Source of the DNA: Acetonema longum DSM 6540
Lineage (GTDB): Bacteria; Bacillota; Negativicutes; Sporomusales; Acetonemataceae
Length of the DNA: 64,000 nucleotides
Direction: 5' to 3'
Assembly (NCBI RefSeq): GCF_000219125.1
Contig: NZ_AFGF01000234.1
Coordinates: 1 to 64,000, forward strand
The stretch's first letter is position 1, and every line of letters starts with the position of its first letter. Positions 28,941-36,541 of this stretch are shown piece after piece. The notes under the pieces were generated by a model that ran no database searches, was not told where the DNA came from, and was given only the letters and a program-made list of their open reading frames with translations. The position numbers were made by a program, and so were the translations under genes.

Positions 28941-30416
28941 ATGACTAAAAACAATCCCTGCGTAATTCTCCCATCAGGTTTTCAGTTCGACTATACTAAT
29001 TTATTCGGCGAGGGCAAGATCACGGCTCGTGATGTGGGGGAGCTTTCCTCCCGCCTGGAAGAGGCCCATCAGGCAGTAGCGCGGATGCGCCTCACCGGGG
29101 AGGTCAAAGGGCACCTGTCTAAAGACGGGCTGCCGGAAAAAGTCTTATTCACCCGGCTGCCGGATCTCGACTCAGGCCGTATCAATAGCCGGGAATCACT
29201 GCAGCGGCTGAAGGATTTCGGCCAATCCCTGGTCAACAGGGTGGATGCGGTCATCTCCTTCGGCATCGGCGGCTCGTATCTGGGTAACAAGGTGCTGTTC
29301 GACATTCATGCCGGCGAGTTTTGGAACGTTAAGACTGCGGCGGAACGAAACGGCTATCCCAAGCTGTATTTCAGCGGCAACAACATCGATCCCCGGCGTA
29401 CCGGCGAACTCATCAGTCTTATTCAGTCCGAAGCCCGTGCCGGAGCGGCTGACCGCGATCAGCCATACCGGGTGACTCTGATCGTTATTTCCAAATCCGG
29501 TTCGACTCTGGATACCATGTCCACATTTATGGTGGCTTATCAAGAGTTGAAAGCTATGGCTCCTCTGATTGAGGTGCAGGTCGTAGCTGTGACCGATCCG
29601 GCGGCGGGGGCGGACCGGACTCTGCTGCGTAAACTGGCGGATGACCAGGGCTGGCCCTGCTTCAGCGTGCCGGATGGGGTAGGCGGCCGGTTCAGCATTT
29701 TCTCCGAAGTGGGGCTGGTGACCGGGGCCTGTATCGGCTTTGACCTGGAAGCCTTTCTGGCCGGAGCAGGAGACATGGACATACTTTGCCGGACCCCGGA
29801 CGTTTACGCCAATCCGGCTATGCTCAACGCCGCTCTGAAATATATTGCCGCCGAAAAATACGGCCGGGACATTGAGGTATTTATGCCCTATGGCGATTAC
29901 CTCAAGTCGGTGGCCGAGTGGTATATTCAGCTTCTGGCTGAGTCCCTGGGCAAACGCTGCGACCGGGAAGGCAGGGAAGTATTCTATGGCCGTACGCCGG
30001 TGGTGGCGGTGGGCACTACCGATATGCACTCTCAAACCCAGCAGCATCAGGACGGCAAACATGATAAAGTCCTGCAGTTCGTGCGGGTCGCCTATTGGGG
30101 AAATGATCCGGTCATCCCTGATATCTTCCCCGGCGTTGCTAAACTCAGTGAGATTGCGGGGCTGCATCTGGGGCAGGCCCTCGATGCAGCTCTGGAATCC
30201 AATGCCGCAGCCTTAGCCGCGGATCATCGCTTTAACGCCACTTTTGTGCTGCCGAAACTGGATGCCTATCATTTGGGAGAATTGTTGTATCTTCTGGCTC
30301 TGTCAGTGGCCTATGAAGGAGAACTGGCCAATGTGGACGCCTTTGACCAGCCTGGCGTGGAATCTTATAAGAGGATCCTGGGGCCCAGGCTGAAAGAAAT
30401 GAAAATGAAGCGGTAA
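28941..30416 (+). CDS. pgi: Glucose-6-phosphate isomerase
   Basis: This 491-residue protein interconverts glucose-6-P and fructose-6-P. It has the phosphoglucose isomerase landmarks SFGIGGSYLGNKVLFD, LIVISKSGSTLDT, VGGRFSIFSEVGLV and the C-terminal FDQPGVESYK. GGAGG is seven bases before the ATG. The last 136 bases of the gene occur a second time at 34244-34379, beyond the inserted islet, with only synonymous differences. It links glycolysis to the GDP-mannose supply encoded nearby. Confidence 0.96.
   Translation: MTKNNPCVILPSGFQFDYTNLFGEGKITARDVGELSSRLEEAHQAVARMRLTGEVKGHLSKDGLPEKVLFTRLPDLDSGRINSRESLQRLKDFGQSLVNRVDAVISFGIGGSYLGNKVLFDIHAGEFWNVKTAAERNGYPKLYFSGNNIDPRRTGELISLIQSEARAGAADRDQPYRVTLIVISKSGSTLDTMSTFMVAYQELKAMAPLIEVQVVAVTDPAAGADRTLLRKLADDQGWPCFSVPDGVGGRFSIFSEVGLVTGACIGFDLEAFLAGAGDMDILCRTPDVYANPAMLNAALKYIAAEKYGRDIEVFMPYGDYLKSVAEWYIQLLAESLGKRCDREGREVFYGRTPVVAVGTTDMHSQTQQHQDGKHDKVLQFVRVAYWGNDPVIPDIFPGVAKLSEIAGLHLGQALDAALESNAAALAADHRFNATFVLPKLDAYHLGELLYLLALSVAYEGELANVDAFDQPGVESYKRILGPRLKEMKMKR
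30281..30416 (+). repeat. Direct repeat A: 3' end of pgi, upstream copy
   Basis: These last 136 bases of pgi match 34244-34379 at 129 positions. All seven differences are synonymous in the pgi frame, including TAA versus TGA at the stop. The two copies bracket a 3.8-kb segment with the XRE regulator, permease and C-S lyase. Confidence 0.95.
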
Positions 30417-30435
30417 ATTTATGAAGCATAAAGAG

Positions 30436-30470
30436 AGCAGGCCTACTTTCAATGAAAGCGGCCTGCTTTT
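30436..30470 (+). terminator. Intrinsic terminator after pgi (upstream copy)
   Basis: AGCAGGCC and GGCCTGCT pair around a 16-base loop that itself contains TTTC/GAAA, followed by TTTT. It is matched by a stronger relative downstream of the second pgi tail at 34401. Confidence 0.75.
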
Positions 30471-30472
30471 TG

Positions 30473-30889
30473 TATCATCTTCTTTGAGTGTCGTACTGTT
30501 GTCGGAGACCAGGGGAGTGTCAGCACGGAATGCGCTGTTGTCACGAATCTCGTCCCCGGTGACACTCCTTGTATTGATTTTAGAGCAACTGCTCCAGGCA
30601 GAACAATGCCTGATTCCCAAAAACTAACGTTGCCAGGTGATACACCGATTTTTTAGCGAATTTATCTTGAGAGAAGCCAGTTTCTGCACGAAGCCGAATT
30701 AATGGTCTTAGCTAAAAGGGAGTTGATTTCAAACTAATGTAATGTCCAAAAACTTAAAGGCGAGGTGAATCACAGACAAACAGCAATCGCCACCAGGCAA
30801 CATGCTGCTCTGGTTTAGTGCGCCCCAATGGCATTTTAGCAATTTATTATACCATATCTGCTGAAGAATGAAAGCCGGATAGGTAGTGA
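30473..30889. other. Non-coding left part of the islet
   Basis: No gene is supported here. A nine-base inverted repeat, GGAGTGTCA (30514-30522) and TGACACTCC (30560-30568), encloses a 37-base loop with additional self-complementarity and may be a regulatory or recombination structure. At 30649-30663 the 15-mer TTTTTTAGCGAATTT also occurs upstream of the maf gene at 52315. Confidence 0.4.
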
Positions 30890-31111
30890 TCAATGTAATT
30901 TAGAATCGTCAGTCCGGCCTAATAAATAGTCAATAGATACATCGAAATAGTCTGCGAGTGCAGTAAGAAGTGAAACATTTGGTGTAGATTTTCCTATTTC
31001 GTAGTTTTGATAACCGCGCTCAGTTAATTTAAATAGTTGAGCCATCTGTTTTTGCGTTAGATTCTTTCTTTGCCGTAAGGTTTTTAACCTAACCGCAAAA
31101 TATGAAGACAT
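30890..31111 (-). CDS. XRE-family transcriptional regulator
   Basis: This is a small helix-turn-helix protein, 73 residues from the ATG at 31111 (a TTG at 31126 would add five). The HTH reads LKTLRQRKNLTQKQMAQLFKLTERGYQNYEIGKSTPNVSLLTALADYFDVSIDYLLG, a classical Cro/C1 domain, with almost nothing outside it. It is divergent from the permease gene, with two near-identical 19-base palindromes between them, so it most likely represses its own gene and the permease-lyase pair. An inducing signal cannot be seen; there is no ligand domain. Confidence 0.92.
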   Translation of the reverse strand: MSSYFAVRLKTLRQRKNLTQKQMAQLFKLTERGYQNYEIGKSTPNVSLLTALADYFDVSIDYLLGRTDDSKLH

Positions 31112-31132
31112 ATAATCACCGTCCAAAAAGTA

Positions 31133-31190
31133 TTGACACGAAAATTAATTTCGTGTAAGCTATAAACATAGCACGAAAACAATTTTCGTG
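31133..31190 (+). promoter_or_regulatory. Tandem operators and rightward promoter facing the permease
   Basis: There are two palindromes of 19 bases, CACGAAAATTAATTTCGTG (31137-31155) and CACGAAAACAATTTTCGTG (31172-31190), with centres 35 bases apart. A TTGACA at 31133-31138 overlaps the first, and TAAGCT at 31156-31161 lies 17 bases on as a possible -10. Both sites sit just outside the XRE gene start and are the obvious operators for its product. Confidence 0.75.
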
Positions 31191-31682
31191 AAGACTGAAA
31201 AGGGAGCAAGATACATCCTAAGCGCGAGTGGATACGCCTTTAGCCTGTCCTTTATGTTTCTATCTGTTCCTGTATAAGCTCGGTTCTACAGAAGGAGGCG
31301 AAAAAAGAGCGGCTCAAACCACAGCAGGCTTACCCAATGTAAGTTACCAGACAAAGGTGAAATCTGCTCAAACGTGTACAAAGACACTTGTTCCTTAGTG
31401 TTACATTGCGGCAACTGGTGCTAATGAAGAGAATGAAACGGAAAACAGGCGTGTGTTCCATATCAGATTATCTTTATTATAGCGCAGCCAGCGATTGGCT
31501 TCAATGAAGGCAATTTGAAGAAAATGAAAATGTGATGGAAGAGAACTGACAAGAGGGACAACAACGCAAGAGGGGGCACGGAGTACAATCAGGTTATCAC
31601 AGATAATGAATTGACGCAGGCAACCGATTTTATATACAGTATGATCCTAGTCGTACTACCAGATATAGGGGAGGCGTAATCA
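31191..31682 (+). other. Long untranslated or decayed region ahead of the permease
   Basis: This 490-base stretch has no confident gene. A 56-codon frame from GTG 31229 (beginning VDTPLACPLCFYLF) lacks a ribosome site. A separate frame ending at 31676 (QVITDNELTQATDFIYSMILVVLP) has no good start. Both look like possible remnants of small mobile-element proteins. The segment would form the leader of the permease message if the promoter at 31133 is used. Confidence 0.35.
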
Positions 31683-33020
31683 ATGGGTGTATCAAGTCAG
31701 GCAGAAATAGTTTCTCCGTCGTTCGTTCCTAAGAAGAAAAGCGCAGCGGAACGGGCGGGTATGACGAAAGAAGAATGGCGCAATGCGATCCGTTTTGATG
31801 GAATGGATTGGGGCTGGATTATCATGAGTATCGGCATGGCTATTGGGGCCGGCATCGTGCTATTGCCGGTGCAGGTAGGCTTGGTCGGAATATGGGTGTT
31901 TGTGGTATCAGCAGTTATCGGCTATCCTGTAATGTATATGTTTCAACGATTATTTATTAATACACTGGCCGCATCGCCAAGATGTGAAGACTATCCCAGT
32001 ACTATCAGCGGGTACTTGGGCAAGAACTGGGGATTTTTCTTAGGGATACTGTATTTTTTGATGTTAATTGCAGCAGTATTCGTATACTCAACGGCAATTA
32101 CGAATGACAGTGCATCGTATCTACATTCTTTTGGTTTAACGGAAAAAGTCTGGTCGCAAAATCCGTTTTATGGGTTAGCCGTTGTATGCCTTTTGGTTGC
32201 GATAGCGTCCCGGGGAGAAAAATTGCTTTTTAAGATTTCTACCGGCATGGTTTTAACCAAACTTATTATCGTCGCCTGCCTGGGCTTAGTGATGGTGCAA
32301 CACTGGAATATAGCGAATATCGGAGCTTTTCCGAGTTTCGGGTATCTAATTAAAGAAGCAATTGTAATGCTGCCGTTCACCATATACTCCATATTATTTG
32401 TACAAAGTTTAAGTCCTATGGTCATATCGTACCGGGCTCATAACAAGTCCATTGAAGTGGCGAGATTTAAGGCAATGCGCGCTATGAATATTGCATTTGG
32501 CGTTCTTTTTGTCACCGTATTCTTTTATGCGATGTCGTTCAATTTAGCCATGGGGCATGACCAGGCCGTATCCGCCTATCAACAAAATATTTCCGCATTA
32601 ACAATTGCGGCGCAGGGCATGTCCGGGAATGCCGTAAAACTATTCAGCCTTATCCTGAACATCTTTGCCGTTATGACTGCCTTCTTCGGCGTTTTTCTCG
32701 GCTTTCGCGAAGCTTGTCAGGGTATAGCGATGAATATTCTCCATCGCATTATGCCGGATGAAAAGATCAACAAAAGTTTTGTAGAATACGGGATTTTAAT
32801 ATTTACCGTTTTAATGGCCTGGGGAGCAATCTTGTTAAACTTCCCATTACTCAAGATTAGCTTGGCGAGCGCTTCCTTGATCGGCTTTATCGGGTGTCTC
32901 ATACCTGCTTATTTGGTTTATAAAGTGCCGTTCTTAGCGCAATACCGAAGTATCAATGCACTATTGATTGTACTCGCCGGTGTTTTATTGATTGTTGCAC
33001 CTTTTGTGTCCATGTTATAA
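31683..33020 (+). CDS. Amino-acid permease of the HAAAP type (YhaO/YhjV-like)
   Basis: This 445-residue membrane protein has about eleven hydrophobic helices after a charged 50-residue N-terminus. The first helix region IIMSIGMAIGAGIVLLPVQVGLVG and the later LPFTIYSILFVQSLSPMVISYR, FFGVFLGFREACQG fit the hydroxy/aromatic amino-acid permease family, including YhaO-like proteins that import cysteine or D-serine in enterobacteria. It is followed after 18 bp by a C-S lyase gene, so a sulfur amino acid such as cysteine or cystathionine is a reasonable guess for the substrate. It is preceded by GGGGAGGCG. Confidence 0.85.
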   Translation: MGVSSQAEIVSPSFVPKKKSAAERAGMTKEEWRNAIRFDGMDWGWIIMSIGMAIGAGIVLLPVQVGLVGIWVFVVSAVIGYPVMYMFQRLFINTLAASPRCEDYPSTISGYLGKNWGFFLGILYFLMLIAAVFVYSTAITNDSASYLHSFGLTEKVWSQNPFYGLAVVCLLVAIASRGEKLLFKISTGMVLTKLIIVACLGLVMVQHWNIANIGAFPSFGYLIKEAIVMLPFTIYSILFVQSLSPMVISYRAHNKSIEVARFKAMRAMNIAFGVLFVTVFFYAMSFNLAMGHDQAVSAYQQNISALTIAAQGMSGNAVKLFSLILNIFAVMTAFFGVFLGFREACQGIAMNILHRIMPDEKINKSFVEYGILIFTVLMAWGAILLNFPLLKISLASASLIGFIGCLIPAYLVYKVPFLAQYRSINALLIVLAGVLLIVAPFVSML

Positions 33021-33038
33021 AAAGGAGGGGAACCCAAA

Positions 33039-34244
33039 GTGAAGTATAACTTTGACGAAATTATCGACAGAAAAAACACGAACTGCATGAGCACAGACGG
33101 ATTTCGTTCCTATATCTTCCATGACGAAGAGGGGACAATGAAATTTCCATACCGGGACGACGAATTTATCCGCATGTGGATCGCCGATATGGAATTTGCC
33201 ACCCCGCCATTTATTTTAGATGCCATGAAATCCAGATTGGACAGAAGGATTTTAGGGTACACGAAGATCTTTGATCCGGGATATTATCAGGCCTTTAAAA
33301 AATGGACGGAAGAACACTACGGCTGGGCGTGCCAAAAGGAACATATCGTTACATCAGCGGGGATTGTTCCTGCATTATACGTGCTCGTCTATTTTATTAC
33401 CAAGCCTGATGAGAAAGTGTTGATTCTTACACCGTCATACGCGTATTTCAAACATGCTGCCGATTATAATAAACGTGAATTGGTTTGCTCTGATTTAATG
33501 AACGATAATGGTTATTATACCATTAATTTTGAGGATTTTGCGCAAAAGGCGGCCGATGCCAAAACGACATTGTGTATTTTTTGTAATCCTCATAATCCGA
33601 CAGGTAGGGTTTGGTCGGAAGAAGAACTGAAAAAGATAAGTGAAATTTGCCGGAAAAATAATATATGGCTCATTTCTGATGAAATTCATTGCGATCTCAT
33701 CCGTAAAAATTTGAGGCATATTCCTGTAGCTAAAATCATGACAGATTATGATAAATTAGTTACTTGCATGGCGCCAAGCAAAACCTTTAATATGGCCGGC
33801 ACCGCTTTATCTAATATCATTATTCGCAATGACAAGCTGCGCGCCTGCTGGAAAGAAAGATACTATCTTACGGAAAATCCGCTAAGCATTGCCGGTGTCC
33901 AGGCGGCCTACGCCAAAGGCTCGGAATGGCTGGAGGAATTAAAGGACTATTTAGACAGCAATTTCGCCTGTATTCGTGATTTCTTGGCGGAACATCTGCC
34001 AAAGGCAACATTCCGTATTCCGGAAGCCACCTATTTGGGCTGGATGGATGTTGGCGCCTATTTGCCTGATGAAGACAAATTGCCGAAATTTTTTGCGGAT
34101 AAAGCCGGTGTATTGCTTGAGGGCGGTAATATGTTCGTACAGAATTCCGACGGTTACATCCGCCTGAACGTAGCCTGCCCGCGGTCGATACTTCAAGACG
34201 GCCTGAACCGTATTAAAGAAGCGTTGTTGAAGTACGAAAAATAA
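33039..34244 (+). CDS. patB: PatB/MalY-type PLP-dependent C-S lyase
   Basis: This 401-residue class I aminotransferase-fold enzyme begins NFDEIIDRKNTNCMSTDGF, followed by MWIADMEFATPPFI, CNPHNPTGRVWS, SDEIHCDLI and the PLP lysine in APSKTFNMAGTALSN. These mark the PatB/MalY group, which splits C-S bonds of cystathionine and S-substituted cysteines to give a thiol, pyruvate and ammonia. Translation starts at GTG 33039 after AAAGGAGGGG. It forms an operon with the permease. The TAA stop ends on the first base of the second pgi-tail repeat. Confidence 0.92.
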   Translation: MKYNFDEIIDRKNTNCMSTDGFRSYIFHDEEGTMKFPYRDDEFIRMWIADMEFATPPFILDAMKSRLDRRILGYTKIFDPGYYQAFKKWTEEHYGWACQKEHIVTSAGIVPALYVLVYFITKPDEKVLILTPSYAYFKHAADYNKRELVCSDLMNDNGYYTINFEDFAQKAADAKTTLCIFCNPHNPTGRVWSEEELKKISEICRKNNIWLISDEIHCDLIRKNLRHIPVAKIMTDYDKLVTCMAPSKTFNMAGTALSNIIIRNDKLRACWKERYYLTENPLSIAGVQAAYAKGSEWLEELKDYLDSNFACIRDFLAEHLPKATFRIPEATYLGWMDVGAYLPDEDKLPKFFADKAGVLLEGGNMFVQNSDGYIRLNVACPRSILQDGLNRIKEALLKYEK

Positions 34245-34379
34245 TTGTTGTACCTCTTGGCTCTGTCAGTGGCTTATGAAGGAGAACTGGCCAATGTGGA
34301 CGCCTTTGACCAGCCTGGCGTGGAATCCTATAAGAGGATACTGGGGCCCAGGCTGAAAGAAATGAAAATGAAGCGGTGA
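34244..34379 (+). repeat. Direct repeat B: orphan copy of the pgi 3' end
   Basis: This 136-base copy of the pgi tail has no upstream pgi coding sequence. It differs from the pgi copy at seven positions, all silent in the pgi frame, and keeps an in-frame TGA. It starts within the stop codon of patB. It is probably the boundary of an inserted segment or a recombination product. Confidence 0.95.
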
Positions 34380-34400
34380 ATCGGATACAACCAAAAAGAG

Positions 34401-34437
34401 GAAGGCCTGCTTTCAGAAAAGAAAGCAGGCCTTCTTA
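34401..34437 (+). terminator. Strong terminator after the orphan pgi tail
   Basis: GAAGGCCTGCTTTC and GAAAGCAGGCCTTC form a perfect 14-pair stem with a six-base loop. The T-tract is short (TTACG), so it may act partly as a bidirectional structure. It resembles the terminator after the true pgi end. Confidence 0.7.
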
Positions 34438-34604
34438 CGTTTAGGAAAAGTTTATGATTTCCGGCGCTTGTCGCTTGTCCCAGTTATCTGTCAGAAAAAA
34501 TGAATTGAATTTCCAATAATTAACATTTAGAATGTAATTAAATAGACAAGAGAGGCGTATTACGTCTCTGAAAAGCCATAATTTTTGATGTGGGAGGAAG
34601 GAAA

Positions 34605-34793
34605 ATGAGAATTTTAAAAAACGGCGCTCATATACTGCCGGTTCCCGGTGCTCCAAACCCTGGGGCCAGAGTCTGGGTTTGCGGCTATTGCGGTCTGAAA
34701 TTATTTTTCGGCCGGGAATCCTTCCGTCCGGAGTTGAAATGCCTGTGCGGGGGCATGCAATGGCATCCCTGGCGCCGGGAGGGGCAGCGTTGA
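34605..34793 (+). CDS. Small zinc-ribbon-like protein of unknown function
   Basis: This 62-residue protein starts MRILKNGAHILPVPGAP, with VWVCGYCGLKLFF and LKCLCGGMQWHPWRR; the CXXC plus CXC arrangement could bind one zinc. The start is supported by GGAGGAAGG just before the ATG. It stands alone between the pgi-tail terminator and the response regulator. I do not recognise the family. Confidence 0.65.
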   Translation: MRILKNGAHILPVPGAPNPGARVWVCGYCGLKLFFGRESFRPELKCLCGGMQWHPWRREGQR

Positions 34794-34994
34794 GCAAGGC
34801 TTAGATGCGTCGTTACTTTTGTAGGACATTTGTATTATATTTCGACTTTTTTCTCCTTCGCTCATCCTGACCTGTAGGAAATCTTGGCACTTTTGTAGAA
34901 GTGAACATTTAGAGGAAAAATGCGGTAGGGGTTCAGGGTTCAAGCCATCCCCGCTGCCAGTCATAGCTAGAGAAGATGCGAGAAGGAAGTGAGC

Positions 34995-35669
34995 ATGTTG
35001 CCAATACGAATCATGATAGCTGACGATCATGCCCTATTGCGGCAAGGGATCAAAAAAGTGCTGGAACTCGAGGATGATCTGACGGTCATTGCTGAAGCAT
35101 CTGACGGTGAGGAAGCCATAAAGAAAGTGGAGGAATTTGAGCCGGATATCCTTTTGCTTGACATTAACATGCCCAAGCTCAACGGGCTGGGCGTGGCAAA
35201 AGCCCTGAAGGCTGCGGACAATAAAACAAACATTATCATCCTCAGCATCCATGATGATGAGCACTATGTTCTGGAAGTGATTAAATCCGGTGCAGCCGGT
35301 TATCTCTTGAAAGATATTGAACCCGGCATGCTGGTAAACGCCATCCGGACAGTTTTTGGCGGCGAGCCTTTTATCTATCCCACCCTGGCCAAGCGTCTGT
35401 TCAGCGAACTCAATCGCCTGGATAAAAGCAAGCGCTATGAAATGGCCCGCAATGCCCGCGGCAGTGCGGAACGGCTTACAGCCCGCGAAATTGAAGTGCT
35501 GCAATTGATCGGTCAGGGCCTGAGCAATCATGATATGGCACAGCGCTTATACTTAAGCGAAAAAACCGTAAAAAACCACCTAACCAACATATTCCGCAAG
35601 ATCAATGTGGCTGACCGGACTCAGGCGGTACTTTACGCCATACGCCACAAAATCGTTCATTTAGAGTAG
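34995..35669 (+). CDS. NarL/FixJ-family response regulator
   Basis: The receiver domain (residues 1-120) begins IRIMIADDHALLRQGIKKVLE, with the phosphoacceptor Asp in ILLLDINMPKLNG and the conserved Lys in YLLKD. A LuxR-type HTH follows: ERLTAREIEVLQLIGQGLSNHDMAQRLYLSEKTVKNHLTNIFRKI. It is of the DegU/DegU-like kind. No histidine kinase gene is next to it, so it is an orphan within this window. AAGGAAG precedes the ATG at 34995; a GTG at 34989 is also in frame but too close to that site. Its stop codon abuts a repeat element that may serve as its transcription end. Confidence 0.93.
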   Translation: MLPIRIMIADDHALLRQGIKKVLELEDDLTVIAEASDGEEAIKKVEEFEPDILLLDINMPKLNGLGVAKALKAADNKTNIIILSIHDDEHYVLEVIKSGAAGYLLKDIEPGMLVNAIRTVFGGEPFIYPTLAKRLFSELNRLDKSKRYEMARNARGSAERLTAREIEVLQLIGQGLSNHDMAQRLYLSEKTVKNHLTNIFRKINVADRTQAVLYAIRHKIVHLE

Positions 35670-35895
35670 GGCTGTTGAAAAAGCCCATCTGCGTCGTTAC
35701 TCCTGCGGGCGCGCGTTCGACGTATCCTGCAAACGTACAGTCTCACGCGCGTCCTCGTCGTGCTATCAGAATTGTGACTTTTCGGGAGAGAGGTGGTAGC
35801 GGATGGTTTCTCCTAAGCCGAAAAGTCACCTGAATTCTTCAGCATGGCAACGCAGGCGTTGCTCTTACCTGGCATCTGGACCTTTTTGAACGCTT
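35669..35895 (+). repeat. Palindromic repeat element, expanded copy with a nested palindrome
   Basis: It starts GGGCTGTTGAAAAAGCCC followed by ATCTGCGTCGTTACTCCTGC and ends with GGACCTTTTTGAACGCTTCC, matching the other copies at both ends, but it is about 227 bases instead of 90-118. The middle holds another inverted repeat, GTGACTTTTCGG (35774-35785) and CCGAAAAGTCAC (35818-35829), each flanked by AGAATT or its complement. This looks like a second small element inserted into the first. The first base overlaps the stop codon of the response regulator gene. The remaining 80 bases before the next gene show nothing. Confidence 0.75.
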
Positions 35896-35976
35896 CCTGT
35901 TTGACATGAAGTCCCTTCACCAAACGATCCGCTCCGGAATATAGTATCCTATCCCAAGCAAAGGGGGTAGGGTATT

Positions 35977-36417
35977 TTGTTTTTCCCGTATGCGGTGAGT
36001 GTGATGCTCCTGTCACTGGCGATTTATGGATTTTGGCACCTAATTTTGGAGTGCTGGGTTTGGTACATAAAACCCAGGATGAGCAAATTACCCAGTGTCA
36101 GTTTATTATTGGTGGTAAAAAACCACGAACAGGATATTGAATTTATGCTGCGGCATATTATAAGAAAGATCGAATGTTGCGCTATCCATCCGGACCTGGT
36201 GGTAGTGGAAAATGGCTCTACCGACTTAACGCCGCATATTCTCGGCCGGTTTGTCGGTGAATATCACGCCTTGCGGGTGCTTTACCTGCCAACCGAAGAG
36301 CGAACGGTAGCCGCGGCTCTGCCTTTATGCCGGGGAGGAGCGGTCTACGTTTTCGACATGGTAAACCGTCTTACTCCGGAGGAGTGCCTCGCGGCGCTGG
36401 ACGACATATTTTGCTAG
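35977..36417 (+). CDS. Short membrane-anchored glycosyltransferase 2-like protein
   Basis: This 146-residue protein has an N-terminal membrane helix (YAVSVMLLSLAIYGFWHLILECWVW), then the beginning of a GT-A fold: PSVSLLLVVKNHEQDIEFMLRHIIRKIE and LVVVENGSTDLTPHILGRF. It lacks the DXD metal motif and acceptor half, so it is either a truncated glycosyltransferase or a distinct short family. The start is TTG 35977 with AAGGGGG ten bases upstream. The TAG stop lies directly at the beginning of the next palindromic repeat, raising the possibility that the repeat truncated it. Confidence 0.65.
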   Translation: MFFPYAVSVMLLSLAIYGFWHLILECWVWYIKPRMSKLPSVSLLLVVKNHEQDIEFMLRHIIRKIECCAIHPDLVVVENGSTDLTPHILGRFVGEYHALRVLYLPTEERTVAAALPLCRGGAVYVFDMVNRLTPEECLAALDDIFC

Positions 36418-36507
36418 GGGCCGTTGAAAAGGCTCATCTGCATTGTCAGGTCTGCGAGAGCGCGTTTCCTCGGCCTTCCTGGCATCTGAACCTTTTTGAA
36501 CGGTCCC
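36418..36507 (+). repeat. Palindromic repeat element, short copy
   Basis: This 90-base copy begins GGGCCGTTGAAAAGGCTC, then ATCTGCATTGTCAGGTCTGC, and ends CTGAACCTTTTTGAACGGTCCC. The ends are inverted repeats of each other and match the ends of the nagA copy. It starts directly after the TAG stop of the upstream gene. Confidence 0.85.
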
Positions 36508-36541
36508 AGGTTCGAGGTTGAAGATAGATTCTGCAATATTC

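Noticed and set aside
29196-30167. A 323-codon minus-strand frame opposite pgi
   Set aside because: Antisense shadow of a clearly identified gene; composition is His/Arg/Gly-rich as expected for such shadows.
30421-30627. A 68-codon plus-strand frame after pgi
   Set aside because: It starts inside the pgi terminator region and translates the terminator hairpin; no ribosome site.
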